This document shows, piece after piece, positions 43,641-53,302 of a stretch of 64,000 bases of DNA. Source of the DNA: Candidatus Babeliales bacterium (GTDB lineage Bacteria > Babelota > Babeliae > Babelales > RVW-14); NCBI GenBank assembly GCA_019749895.1, contig JAIEPG010000001.1:124001-188000 (forward strand), in the 5' to 3' direction. The position numbers were made by a program, and so were the translations under genes. Position 1 is the stretch's first letter; each line of letters begins with the position of its first letter. Below the pieces are notes generated by a model that was given only the letters and a program-made list of their open reading frames with translations, ran no database searches and was not told the DNA's origin.

Positions 43641-44792
43641 TTAAATCAAATAGTTAATAATTCTTCGAACGCCTTCTTCCAACACTGCTGTGTCTCGTGC
43701 GTAGCATAAACGCAAAAACGAAGCGCCGCTTGGTCCAAAGGTTTTGCCAGGAATTAAGCCAACTTTTGCATGATTCAAAATATTTAAACAAAAGTCGGTA
43801 GCTTCGGCATACTCTGTTTTTAAGAACAGAAAGATGCCGCCGTCTGGTTTTTTGTAGCTAAAAATTCCTGCTTGCACCAGTGGTTCAACCAGCTGCATAA
43901 TCAACGTGCGGTTGTGGTTGATGATGTTAAAAAAGTTTTGTGAAAGTTCTGGGTGGTCCAGTGCATAAAGTGCTGCGTATTGTGCTGTGTTGTTTAGGCA
44001 ATTGAGCAAAGCATCTTGCACACCAACCAAATTTTTGATCAAATTTTTTGAAACAACCAAATAACCAATGCGCCAACCGCTCATGGCCATATTTTTTGAA
44101 AAGGTGTTGGCGCTGATTACAAAGTCTGATTTGTTTACTAACGTAACGCCAGACGTGAGTGTGCCGGTAAAGTCGTACGTGCGATACGCTTCGTCAATTA
44201 CCAAATAAATACCTTTGAGCTCGCACCAGTCAACCAGCTCTTGCAATGTTTCGAGTGGCACAAGAGCACCGGTTGGGTTGCAGGGGTTTGAAAAAATAAT
44301 AATTTTTGTTTTTGCTGTTGTTGCTGCTTTAATTTTTTCAACATCAAGCTTCCAGTTAAATTGGTCAGTGTTGCTAGAGCTTGGTTCAAACATTGAAACA
44401 AAAACTGATTTGCTGCGAGCTGTTTGTGCCAAAATGGTGTAAGCAGGGTAGGCCGGTTCTGGAATAATAACTTCATCTCCCGGTTCTAAAATTGCTAAAA
44501 AGAGTAGTGAAAGTCCGCCAATGCAGCCGTGTGTTGGTAGTATTTGCTCGCTGGTTACGGGCGTGTTGTAGTTGGTAGAAATATGATGTGCGAGTTTTTC
44601 ACGCAAAATCTTTATTCCCCAACAGCTTTCATAATAGTCTGTTTTATCGGTGTTGAGCAGCTCTTGAATATATTTTTTTATTTGCGTTGGAATGCCGCCA
44701 ACTTTTACCGAGCCTTGTGACAATGAAATGTATTCGCGGTTGCTTGCTACTTCTTCAATTTTTTTTATACCGGAAAGAGGGATGTCTAACAT
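43641..44792 (-). CDS. Class I/II PLP-dependent aminotransferase
   Basis: 383 aa. The Met at 44792 has AGGACC upstream; the 55 codons before it are non-coding in character. Fold type I features: NPCNPTGALVP, DEAYRTYDF, the PLP Lys in SANTFSKNMAMSGWRIGYL, and the late Arg in FLRLCYA. Resembles aspartate/alanine-type aminotransferases (PatA/AspC-like); substrate cannot be fixed. Upstream of murC in one operon, so supplying an amino acid for the cell wall is possible. Confidence 0.9.
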   Translation of the reverse strand: MLDIPLSGIKKIEEVASNREYISLSQGSVKVGGIPTQIKKYIQELLNTDKTDYYESCWGIKILREKLAHHISTNYNTPVTSEQILPTHGCIGGLSLLFLAILEPGDEVIIPEPAYPAYTILAQTARSKSVFVSMFEPSSSNTDQFNWKLDVEKIKAATTAKTKIIIFSNPCNPTGALVPLETLQELVDWCELKGIYLVIDEAYRTYDFTGTLTSGVTLVNKSDFVISANTFSKNMAMSGWRIGYLVVSKNLIKNLVGVQDALLNCLNNTAQYAALYALDHPELSQNFFNIINHNRTLIMQLVEPLVQAGIFSYKKPDGGIFLFLKTEYAEATDFCLNILNHAKVGLIPGKTFGPSGASFLRLCYARDTAVLEEGVRRIINYLI

Positions 44793-44877
44793 GAATGGTC
44801 CTTTTTTGCTAGGGTGGGACTGACAGGAGAAGTAGAGCGTAATAAATTTTTTGTTTTTTCGCAAAAAAGGGAGAAAT

Positions 44878-46878
44878 ATGAAGAGTGGAAAATTATTTTT
44901 ACTGGTTATTTTTTTACTGTTTGGGCAGGCGTTACGTGCAACAAGTTTAACAGGCACTGTAACGCAAGTGTATCAAGATAAGCATTATGTGTTTCGTAAT
45001 TTCAATACGGCAAAAGGTTATGTACGTTTAAATAATGGTTTTACCATTTTGGCCGGCCAGTCGGCAGGCCTTGATACGTTTGTAACTGTTTCTGGTGCTA
45101 TTGATTTGCGCACTACCGGTTCGTTGGATTTGCGTGGTGATTTATTTTTAGACGCTCATGTCACGTGGTCAAGCAGCGGCAAAATTTATGGCCGTGGCAA
45201 TGCCATACATCTTGGTGGCTCTTTGAGCTTGCCAACGGATACGATTGTACAATTTATTGATGATACAATAATTGACGGCCATGGCAACACGTTAACGCTT
45301 GGCGCGCATGCGCAGCTGTTGCTTGCTTCAGACGTTTCGTTAACACTTAAAAATATGACTATTGAAACAACGCGCAACAGTTCACACATTCCTATCATTC
45401 GCTGTTTTGACCAAAAAGGGCATGTGACGCTAGATAACATTGAGCTGGCATTGACAGACGACTTTGCGTTTAGAACCGGGCGCATGTTTTTTAATAACGA
45501 TGTTATAGTTACCGGCACTTCCTGTTTTATTTATCAATCGTGGATGCAAAGTTATGTTGCACCGCAATCACTGCTGACCTTGGATCCTGGTACTACGTTT
45601 TATTATTATCCAAGCTCCGCTCGAGAAGATTTAGTTCAACTGGTTGAAAAATCTTCAGGCATTTTTTTGAAAGGTTCTGCAACAACGTTGCAAGTAACGC
45701 ATACCGGTATGCGTTTAAGCACAGGGCGGTTGTGGCTTGATAATAAAGTGACGTTGAGTACGCGGGCCTTAACAGCGCTTGATTTAGTAACGCAAGTGAC
45801 TTCAGCCAATTATGGCTTTTGTCCTTACTCGGTTGATATTTCGCCAAATGGACGTTATTTGGCAGTAACTGGGCAGATCCCGAACAATGGCAATGAGGTA
45901 CAAATTTTTAAGTTTAGCGGAACAATACTTACATTAATTGCGTCGGCGAATACTCCAGGAGAAGGATATCAAATAAGGTGGAGCCCAGATGGACGGTATG
46001 TTGCCAACATTGGTGGGGGGGGCATAAGGGTCTATAGTTTTGATGGCACAAATCTTGTGCAGACGGCAAGTGCTACGCTTACATTGGCAAATGCCTTTAG
46101 CGTTGCTTGGTCTCCGGATGGCCGTTATATTGCTGCGGGTGCAAATAATACCACCGATGAATTGTCAATTTTTCGGTTTAGCGCGGGCACCATAACACTT
46201 CTAGACTCGCTCGATCTTGGTGCTGCTGTAGACGTTGCGCCTGTTACCATTTCTTGGCATCCGCAAGGTGCTGTTTTTGTTGTAGGAACAAATAATACCG
46301 TTAGTGGAGGCAACGAGGTTCGGCTCTATTCATTTAATGGTTCTTCGTTGTCGCTGTTGACGAGTGTAAGCGTTACCACAGCGGGGGCTGTGCAGTACGC
46401 AGAGTTTAGTCCAGACGGCGATTTTCTTGCTGTTGCAACTACGGTACCAGCGGTAGGACATACAGAGTTAGAAGTATATACTTTTAATGGTTCTACGCTG
46501 ACCAGAGTTGCTGGAGTTTCTACAACTACCCTTCAAGAAATTGCGTGGAGTCCTGATGGGCAGTACATAGTAACAGCATTCGGAAACATTTATCGTTTTA
46601 CTTCGACCACGCTGACTGCCGTTGCAACGGGGGTAATTAGTGCCAATACGGGCGTAAGGTGGTCGCGTGATGGTAAATTTCTTGTGGCCAGTGGTGGAAC
46701 TCGTGATGTTGATGTTTATTCAGTTGCTTATCGCTTCGATACACGAACACAAGCGCTGACCAACGGCATTTCGCTGGGCAACTCAACTGCTGGCTCTTCG
46801 TTTGATTTGGATACGTATGTCTTGAGCGGGGCCACCGTTAATTTGGCTGGGCAGTTGTTTTATGACTCAACAAGTTAG
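44878..46878 (+). CDS. Exported seven-bladed propeller protein, family member 3
   Basis: 666 aa; ATG at 44878 follows GGGAGA and begins the signal peptide (MKSGKLFLLVIFLLFGQALRA). First of five tandem members with the second version of the N-terminal module (VYQDKHYVFRNFNTAKGYVR, ... IYGRGNAIHLGG). Seven blades from VDISPNGRYLAVTG to VRWSRDGKFLVASG, the family's shortest propeller; blades resemble member 2. Tail FDLDTYVLSGATVNLAGQ then LFYDSTS. Divergent from the aminotransferase gene, so the 85-nt gap should hold its promoter. Confidence 0.85.
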   Translation: MKSGKLFLLVIFLLFGQALRATSLTGTVTQVYQDKHYVFRNFNTAKGYVRLNNGFTILAGQSAGLDTFVTVSGAIDLRTTGSLDLRGDLFLDAHVTWSSSGKIYGRGNAIHLGGSLSLPTDTIVQFIDDTIIDGHGNTLTLGAHAQLLLASDVSLTLKNMTIETTRNSSHIPIIRCFDQKGHVTLDNIELALTDDFAFRTGRMFFNNDVIVTGTSCFIYQSWMQSYVAPQSLLTLDPGTTFYYYPSSAREDLVQLVEKSSGIFLKGSATTLQVTHTGMRLSTGRLWLDNKVTLSTRALTALDLVTQVTSANYGFCPYSVDISPNGRYLAVTGQIPNNGNEVQIFKFSGTILTLIASANTPGEGYQIRWSPDGRYVANIGGGGIRVYSFDGTNLVQTASATLTLANAFSVAWSPDGRYIAAGANNTTDELSIFRFSAGTITLLDSLDLGAAVDVAPVTISWHPQGAVFVVGTNNTVSGGNEVRLYSFNGSSLSLLTSVSVTTAGAVQYAEFSPDGDFLAVATTVPAVGHTELEVYTFNGSTLTRVAGVSTTTLQEIAWSPDGQYIVTAFGNIYRFTSTTLTAVATGVISANTGVRWSRDGKFLVASGGTRDVDVYSVAYRFDTRTQALTNGISLGNSTAGSSFDLDTYVLSGATVNLAGQLFYDSTS

Positions 46879-46927
46879 AAAGCAAAAACAAAAACAAAAA
46901 GTAGAAAGTAGAAAAAAGGGAGTAGTA

Positions 46928-48988
46928 ATGAAGCGATTTTTAAAATTATTAGTGGTGCTGGTGCTGTGCCCATCGCTTGTGTCTGCAACAAGTTTGAACG
47001 GTACAGCAAGCATTGTGTACCAAGATAAACATTATGTCTTTCGTAATTTTAATACGGCAAAAGGCTATGTCCGCTTGAACAATGGTTTTACTATTTTGGC
47101 TGGCCAGTCTGCCGGTTTGGATACCTTTGTGACGGTTTCAGGTGCTATTGATTTGCGTACTACCGGCTCGTTAGATTTGCGTGGTGATTTATTTTTAGAT
47201 CAGCATGTAACGTGGTCTAGCAGCGGTAAAATTTATGGCCGTGGCAATGCCATACATCTTGGTGGCTCTTTGAGCTTGCCAACGGATACGATTGTACAAT
47301 TTATTGATGATACCGTTATTGACGGGCATGGCCATATATTAACGCTCGGCGCCCATGCACAGCTGTTGCTCGCTTCTGACGTTTCGTTGACGCTCAAAAA
47401 TATGACACTCAAAACAACACGCAACAGCTCCAATATTCCTATCATTCGTTGTTTTGACCAAAAGGGGCATGTGACGCTAGACAACGTTGAGCTGGCCCTG
47501 GCAGATGACTTTCCGTTCAGGACAGGTCGTATGTTTTTTAATAACGATGTTATGGTGACCGGTACGTTATGTTTTATTTATCAATCAGTGATGCAAAGTT
47601 ATGTTGCACCACAATCGCTTTTAACGTTCGATCCTGGTACTACGCTTTATTACTACCCAAGTTCAACAGATAAAGACTTGATTCAGCTTAAAGATAAATC
47701 TTCAGGAATTTATTTGAAGGGCAGTGCAACAACGCTGCAAGCCACACACACGGGCATGCGTTTGAGCAAGGGTCGCTTCTGGCTTGACAATAAAGTAACG
47801 TTAAGCACGTGTGCAGCAACAGTTGCTAATGGCTTTACGCAACTTACTACCGCAAGCTATGGTACGTATGTGAATTCGGTAGATTGGAGTCCTGATGGTA
47901 GATATTTGGCCGTTGGTGGCTTTGGCCCAACGAATGGTAATGAGTTTCAAATTTACCGTTTCAACGGCTCAACGCTTACGTACGTTACTGGTGATAACTG
48001 GACTGGTGGTGGTACTGAAGTGTGGCGTGTGCGCTGGCATCCAAGTGGAAGATTTGTAGGTGCTGTTGGTGATGCAACTAACGACGTGAGAATTTACAGT
48101 TTTAATGGCACAACGCTTACTACCATTGCTGCAACTGATCTTACCGCAACCGATAACGTTAAAGGAATTGCTTGGAGCCCGTCGGGAGAGTATGTTTTGT
48201 TTGGGTCTACCAATGATGCAACAATTGAACAGTTGCAGGTTTACCGATTTGATGGTCAAAAATTAACATTTATTGATGGTAATGGAATTGGGCAGGGTAA
48301 TGTTAGAGGTCTTTCGTGGCACCCAAGTGCGCGCTTTTTTTGTTCTAGCGGGAGCGCGGGGCCAAGTACTGAAACGCGTACTTATAGTTTTAACGGATCA
48401 ACACTAACATTGATTCAAGCAACCAATGCTGGACAATCTGGTCGTTCTGCCGAATTTACTCAAGATGGTTTGTATTTTTCTGAAACGATCAATCAAATTG
48501 GTGGTGGTGATTCACGATTGAACATACTTTCTGTTAATCCTGGAGGTTCCTTTTCTCTCGTTGCAAGCATTATTTATAGTGGCAATAATGATAGTTTTCT
48601 TGAAGCCCGTTGGAGCCCCGATGGGCAGTATTTGGTGGGTGGTGGAACAACGCCAAGTAATGGCAATGAGCTTAAATTTTATCAGTTTATGCGGCCAGGA
48701 ACATTAACTGAAATTGCCAGTTATAATTTTGGAACATCAATTAATGGCGTTGCATGGAGCCATGATGGAAAGTATATTGCCATTGGTGGAGAGGGGCCTG
48801 ACGGTGGGCATGATGAGATAGAAGTCTGGAACGTTTCGTATCGTTTTGACACAACAACTCAAGCACTCACCAACGGTTTAATTTTAGGCAACTCAAAACT
48901 TGGTTCAAGCTTTGATTTGGATACGTACGTTTTGAGTGATGCTACGGTGAACCTGGCAGGACAGTTATTTTACGACTCAACAAGTTAG
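46928..48988 (+). CDS. Exported seven-bladed propeller protein, family member 4
   Basis: 686 aa; start at the Met (46928) after GGGAGTAGTA, giving MKRFLKLLVVLVLCPSLVSA. An earlier in-frame Met overlaps the previous gene and is rejected. Blades run from VDWSPDGRYLAVGG to VAWSHDGKYIAIGG. The propeller is closely related to members 5 and 6, and long stretches of DNA in the N-terminal module are nearly identical among members 3-7. Shares the tail SSFDLDTYVLSDATVNLAG. Confidence 0.85.
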   Translation: MKRFLKLLVVLVLCPSLVSATSLNGTASIVYQDKHYVFRNFNTAKGYVRLNNGFTILAGQSAGLDTFVTVSGAIDLRTTGSLDLRGDLFLDQHVTWSSSGKIYGRGNAIHLGGSLSLPTDTIVQFIDDTVIDGHGHILTLGAHAQLLLASDVSLTLKNMTLKTTRNSSNIPIIRCFDQKGHVTLDNVELALADDFPFRTGRMFFNNDVMVTGTLCFIYQSVMQSYVAPQSLLTFDPGTTLYYYPSSTDKDLIQLKDKSSGIYLKGSATTLQATHTGMRLSKGRFWLDNKVTLSTCAATVANGFTQLTTASYGTYVNSVDWSPDGRYLAVGGFGPTNGNEFQIYRFNGSTLTYVTGDNWTGGGTEVWRVRWHPSGRFVGAVGDATNDVRIYSFNGTTLTTIAATDLTATDNVKGIAWSPSGEYVLFGSTNDATIEQLQVYRFDGQKLTFIDGNGIGQGNVRGLSWHPSARFFCSSGSAGPSTETRTYSFNGSTLTLIQATNAGQSGRSAEFTQDGLYFSETINQIGGGDSRLNILSVNPGGSFSLVASIIYSGNNDSFLEARWSPDGQYLVGGGTTPSNGNELKFYQFMRPGTLTEIASYNFGTSINGVAWSHDGKYIAIGGEGPDGGHDEIEVWNVSYRFDTTTQALTNGLILGNSKLGSSFDLDTYVLSDATVNLAGQLFYDSTS

Positions 48989-49037
48989 AAAACAAAAAAA
49001 AAGTAGAAAGTAGTAAAAAGAAAAAAGGGGAGTAGTA

Positions 49038-51107
49038 ATGAAGCGACTTATCAAATTATTAGTTGTGCTTATGTTGTGCTCAACGCAGGTGTGTGCAACA
49101 AGTTTAAATGGTACGGCAAGTATTGTGTATCAAGACAAGCATTATGTTTTTCGTAATTTTAACACGGCAAAAGGCTATGTTCGCTTAAACAACGGCTTTA
49201 CTATTTTGGCTGGCCAGTCGGCAGGGCTGGACACATTTGTAACCGTTTCAGGCGCTATAGATTTGCGCACTACCGGTTCGCTGGATTTACGTGGTGATTT
49301 ATTTTTAGACGCTCATGTAACGTGGTCAAGCAGCGGTAAAATTTATGGGCGTGGTAACACAATACATCTTGGTGGCCCTTTGAACTTGCCAGCTGATACT
49401 ATTTTGCAATTTATTGATGATACCATTATTGATGGCGATGGCCATGCGTTAACGCTTGGGGCGCATGCGCAGCTTTTGCTTGCTTCTGACGTTTCGTTAA
49501 CACTTAAAAATATGACCATTCAAACAACGCGCAACAGTGCACACATTCCCATCATTCGTTGCTTTGACCAAAAAGGTCATGTGACATTGGACAATGTTGA
49601 GTTGGCGTTGGCAGATGATTTTGCGTTCAGAACTGGCCGCATGTTTTTTAATAACGATGTAGTGGTAACTGGGACTTCTTGTTTTGTGTATCAATCGGTT
49701 ATGCAAAGTTATGTTGTGCCACATTCGCTTTTAACGTTCGATCCAGGCACTACGCTGTATTACTACCCAAGCTCGACGGACAAAGATTTGGTTCAGCTGC
49801 AAGACAAATCTTCGGGAATTTATTTGAACGGTGCTGCAACAACGTTGCAAACAACGCACACGGGCATGCAGCTGACCAAGGGCCGCTTCTGGCTGGACAA
49901 CAAAATTACCTTGAGTACACGAGCAAATACTGTTGCCAACGGTTTTGTGCAACTCACAACCGCAAGTTATGGCACGCGCGTGCGCTCAGTTGATTGGAGC
50001 CCTGATGGTAGATATTTGGCTGTTGGGGGCTTTGGGCCAACTAATGGTATGGAATTTCAAATTTACCGATTCAACGGTTCAACACTTACCTACGTTACCG
50101 GTGATAACTGGACTGGTGCTGGCGTGGAAGTGTGGCGAGTGCGTTGGCATCCTCATGGTCGTTTTGTTGCGGCTGTTGGTGATGCAACAAACGATGTGAG
50201 AGTTTATAGTTTTGATGGTACAACGTTGGTAACTCTTGACGTAACTGATTTGACATCAGCTGGTGAAGTAAAGGGGCTGGCTTGGCATCCATCGGGTAAT
50301 TATGTGGCGTGTGGTATTGACGATGATTTGCCATCGACCGAGTTACAGCTTTATAGTTTTAATGGTACCACCTTAACATTTGTTGATGGTGTTGATATGG
50401 GTGCTTCGTTTGGGCGGGCTAATGGTTTGGGATGGCATCCAAATGGTATTTACCTTGGAGTATGTGGAACAGCTACGAGTTTTAATGAAACGAGAACGTT
50501 TCTTTTTAATGGCAGCACTCTTACGTCTATTGATGATCGCAATCTTGGTGCAGATGGTCAGTCGCTTGAATTTTCGCCCGATGGATTGTTTTTTGCTACT
50601 GCTTTGAGTAATGGTGGCCATACAACAAGTCGTTTCAACATGCAGCAGATTAATCCTGGTGGTAGTTTTCTTAATCAAAATACAACAACGTATAATTCCT
50701 CCGCTGATATGTCGACTTTTGAAATACGCTGGAGTCCCGATGGGCAGTATTTGGTTGCTTGTGGTACGGGGCCCGATGATGGCAATGAGCTAAAACTTTA
50801 TCAGTTTACACGTCCAAGTACAGTAACTCAGGTTGCCAGCTACAATTATGGAACATCAATTAACGGTGTTGCGTGGAGTCGTGATGGTAAATATATAGCC
50901 ATTGGTGGCAATGGGCCCGCTGGTGGGCACGACGAAATTGAAGTATGGACGGTGTCATACCGTTTCGACACAACAACACAAGCACTGACTAACGGCATTT
51001 CGCTTGGTAACTCAGTTCTTGGTTCAACGTTTGACTTGGATACCTACGTGCTGAGCGGGGCTACGCTGAATTTGGCTGGACAGTTATTTTACGACTCAAC
51101 AAGTTAG
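49038..51107 (+). CDS. Exported seven-bladed propeller protein, family member 5
   Basis: 689 aa. Leader MKRLIKLLVVLMLCSTQVCA, second-version N-terminal module, seven blades (VDWSPDGRYLAVGG, VRWHPHGRFVAAVG, LAWHPSGNYVACGI, LGWHPNGIYLGVCG, LEFSPDGLFFATAL, IRWSPDGQYLVACG, VAWSRDGKYIAIGG) and the conserved tail. Preceded by a purine-only spacer ending GGGGAGTAGTA. Differs from members 4 and 6 mainly in blades 3-5. Confidence 0.85.
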   Translation: MKRLIKLLVVLMLCSTQVCATSLNGTASIVYQDKHYVFRNFNTAKGYVRLNNGFTILAGQSAGLDTFVTVSGAIDLRTTGSLDLRGDLFLDAHVTWSSSGKIYGRGNTIHLGGPLNLPADTILQFIDDTIIDGDGHALTLGAHAQLLLASDVSLTLKNMTIQTTRNSAHIPIIRCFDQKGHVTLDNVELALADDFAFRTGRMFFNNDVVVTGTSCFVYQSVMQSYVVPHSLLTFDPGTTLYYYPSSTDKDLVQLQDKSSGIYLNGAATTLQTTHTGMQLTKGRFWLDNKITLSTRANTVANGFVQLTTASYGTRVRSVDWSPDGRYLAVGGFGPTNGMEFQIYRFNGSTLTYVTGDNWTGAGVEVWRVRWHPHGRFVAAVGDATNDVRVYSFDGTTLVTLDVTDLTSAGEVKGLAWHPSGNYVACGIDDDLPSTELQLYSFNGTTLTFVDGVDMGASFGRANGLGWHPNGIYLGVCGTATSFNETRTFLFNGSTLTSIDDRNLGADGQSLEFSPDGLFFATALSNGGHTTSRFNMQQINPGGSFLNQNTTTYNSSADMSTFEIRWSPDGQYLVACGTGPDDGNELKLYQFTRPSTVTQVASYNYGTSINGVAWSRDGKYIAIGGNGPAGGHDEIEVWTVSYRFDTTTQALTNGISLGNSVLGSTFDLDTYVLSGATLNLAGQLFYDSTS

Positions 51108-51179
51108 AAAGTAAAAAATAAAAAATTTAGAAAAAAGAGTAAAAAAGTAGAAAGTAGAAAGTAAAAAAAGGGAGTAGCA

Positions 51180-53246
51180 ATGAAGCGATTTTTAAAATTA
51201 TTAGTGGTGCTTGCGTTGTGCCCAACGCTGGTACGTGCAACGAGTTTGAACGGTACCGCAAGCATTGTGTACCAAGACAAGCATTATGTCTTTCGTAATT
51301 TTAATACGGCAAAAGGCTATGTCCGCTTGAACAATGGTTTTACTATTTTGGCTGGCCAGTCTGCCGGTTTGGATACCTTTGTGACCGTTTCTGGCGCTAT
51401 CGATTTACGCACTACCGGCTCGCTCGATTTGCGTGGTGATTTATTTTTAGACGCTCATGTAACGTGGTCAAGTAGTGGCAAAATTTATGGCCGTGGCAAT
51501 GCCATACATCTTAGTGGCCCTTTGAGCTTGCCAACCGATACTATTGTACAATTTATTGACGATACCGTTATTGACGGTCATGGTAACACGTTAACGCTTG
51601 GTGCGCATGCACAATTGTTGCTTGCTTCAGATGTTTCGCTAACGCTCAAAAATATGACCATTCAAACAACGCGCAACAGCTCCAATATTCCCATCATTCG
51701 TTGTTTTGACCAAAAGGGGCATGTGACACTTGATAACGTTGAGCTGGCGTTGGCAGATGATTTTCCGTTTAGGACCGGTCGCATGTTTTTTAATAATGAC
51801 GTCATAGTGACCGGTACGTCATGTTTTATTTATCAATCGTGGATGCAAAGCTATGTTCTGCCACATTCGCTTTTGACCTTCGATCCAGGCACTACGCTGT
51901 ATTACTACCCAAGTTCAACAACAAAAAGTTTGATTCAGCAGCAAGACAAATCGGCAGGAATTTATTTGAACGGCAGTTCAACGACGTTGCAAACAACGCA
52001 TACCGGCATGCGCTTGAGTAAGGGTCGCTTCTGGTTGGATAACAAAGTAACGGTCAGTACACGAGCAAGCACCGTTGCGAATGGCTTTGTGCAACTTATA
52101 ACAGCAAGTTATGGCAGCCGTGTGCGTTCGGTAGATTGGAGCCCAGATGGTAGATATTTGGCTGTTGGTGGTACTGGCCCAACAAATGGTATGGAATTTC
52201 AAATTTACCGTTTCAATGGCTCAACGCTGACGTACGTTACCGGTGATAACTGGACTGGTGGTGGGGCAGAAGTGTGGCGTGTTCGTTGGCACCCAAATGG
52301 TCGCTTTGTCGCAGCTGTTGGTGAAGCAACCAACGATGTAAGAATATATAGTTTTGATGGTACAGCGCTTACAACGCTTGACGTGACAGACCTTACAACG
52401 AGTGGGCAAGTGCGAGGTGTTGCTTGGAGTCCTTCTGGAGACTTTCTTTTGTTTGGTATTGATAATGATAATCCTTCTGATGAAATTCAAGTTTATCGAT
52501 TTGATGGTAACTCGTTAACATTTGTTGATAGTGCGGATATGAATGTGACTTCAGCTTCAGCTCGCGGTCTTTCGTGGCATCCCAGTGGCAAGTTCTTTTG
52601 TGTTTCTGGCAATGCGGGAGCGCTGAGTACTGAAACGCGTGTGTATAGTTTTAATGGAACTTCTATTTCTATTGTTCAGGCATCAAATGCTGGGCAATCT
52701 GGACGTTCTGCTGAATTCAGTCAGGATGGGCTTTATTTTGCGATAGCAATGAACATGATAAGCGGAGGGGATTCGCGGCTGACGATGTGTTCATTTACAG
52801 GAGCCTCATTTAGTGTTGTGCAGGATATTGTTTACAGTGGTGGCAATGATAATTTTCTTGAAGTCCGTTGGAGCCCTGATGGGCAGTATTTGGTGGGTGG
52901 GGGAAAATCGCCAACCGATGGCAATGAGCTTAAATTTTATCAGTTCACGCGGCCAGGAACATTAACTGAAATTGCCAGCTACGACTACGGAACATCAATT
53001 AATGGTGTTGCGTGGAGCAACGATGGTAAATATATTGCCATTGGTGGTGAAACTTCTACTGGTGGCCACGACGAGATAGAAGTCTGGACCGTTTCGTATC
53101 GTTTTGACACAACAACTCAAGCATTGACAAACGGTCTTGTGCTTGGCAATTCAACTGCTGGTTCTTCGTTTGATTTGGATACCTACGTTCTGAGTGATGC
53201 CACCATTAATTTGGCAGGCCAGCTGATGTACGACTCAACAAGTTAG
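51180..53246 (+). CDS. Exported seven-bladed propeller protein, family member 6
   Basis: 688 aa. Leader MKRFLKLLVVLALCPTLVRA is almost the same as member 4. Blades VDWSPDGRYLAVGG through VAWSNDGKYIAIGG; blades 4-6 (LSWHPSGKFFCVSG, AEFSQDGLYFAIAM, VRWSPDGQYLVGGG) are close to member 4. Tail ends QLMYDSTS. Located after a 72-nt A/G-rich spacer. Confidence 0.85.
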   Translation: MKRFLKLLVVLALCPTLVRATSLNGTASIVYQDKHYVFRNFNTAKGYVRLNNGFTILAGQSAGLDTFVTVSGAIDLRTTGSLDLRGDLFLDAHVTWSSSGKIYGRGNAIHLSGPLSLPTDTIVQFIDDTVIDGHGNTLTLGAHAQLLLASDVSLTLKNMTIQTTRNSSNIPIIRCFDQKGHVTLDNVELALADDFPFRTGRMFFNNDVIVTGTSCFIYQSWMQSYVLPHSLLTFDPGTTLYYYPSSTTKSLIQQQDKSAGIYLNGSSTTLQTTHTGMRLSKGRFWLDNKVTVSTRASTVANGFVQLITASYGSRVRSVDWSPDGRYLAVGGTGPTNGMEFQIYRFNGSTLTYVTGDNWTGGGAEVWRVRWHPNGRFVAAVGEATNDVRIYSFDGTALTTLDVTDLTTSGQVRGVAWSPSGDFLLFGIDNDNPSDEIQVYRFDGNSLTFVDSADMNVTSASARGLSWHPSGKFFCVSGNAGALSTETRVYSFNGTSISIVQASNAGQSGRSAEFSQDGLYFAIAMNMISGGDSRLTMCSFTGASFSVVQDIVYSGGNDNFLEVRWSPDGQYLVGGGKSPTDGNELKFYQFTRPGTLTEIASYDYGTSINGVAWSNDGKYIAIGGETSTGGHDEIEVWTVSYRFDTTTQALTNGLVLGNSTAGSSFDLDTYVLSDATINLAGQLMYDSTS

Positions 53247-53302
53247 AAAAAAATTTAGAGAATAAAAAAAGAGAAAGTAGAAAGTAGAAAAAAGGAGTAG
53301 TA

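Noticed and set aside
46862-46928. Earlier in-frame start for propeller member 4
   Set aside because: It overlaps the previous gene and adds a Lys/Gln-rich stretch ahead of a perfect signal peptide; the spacer there is a purine repeat.
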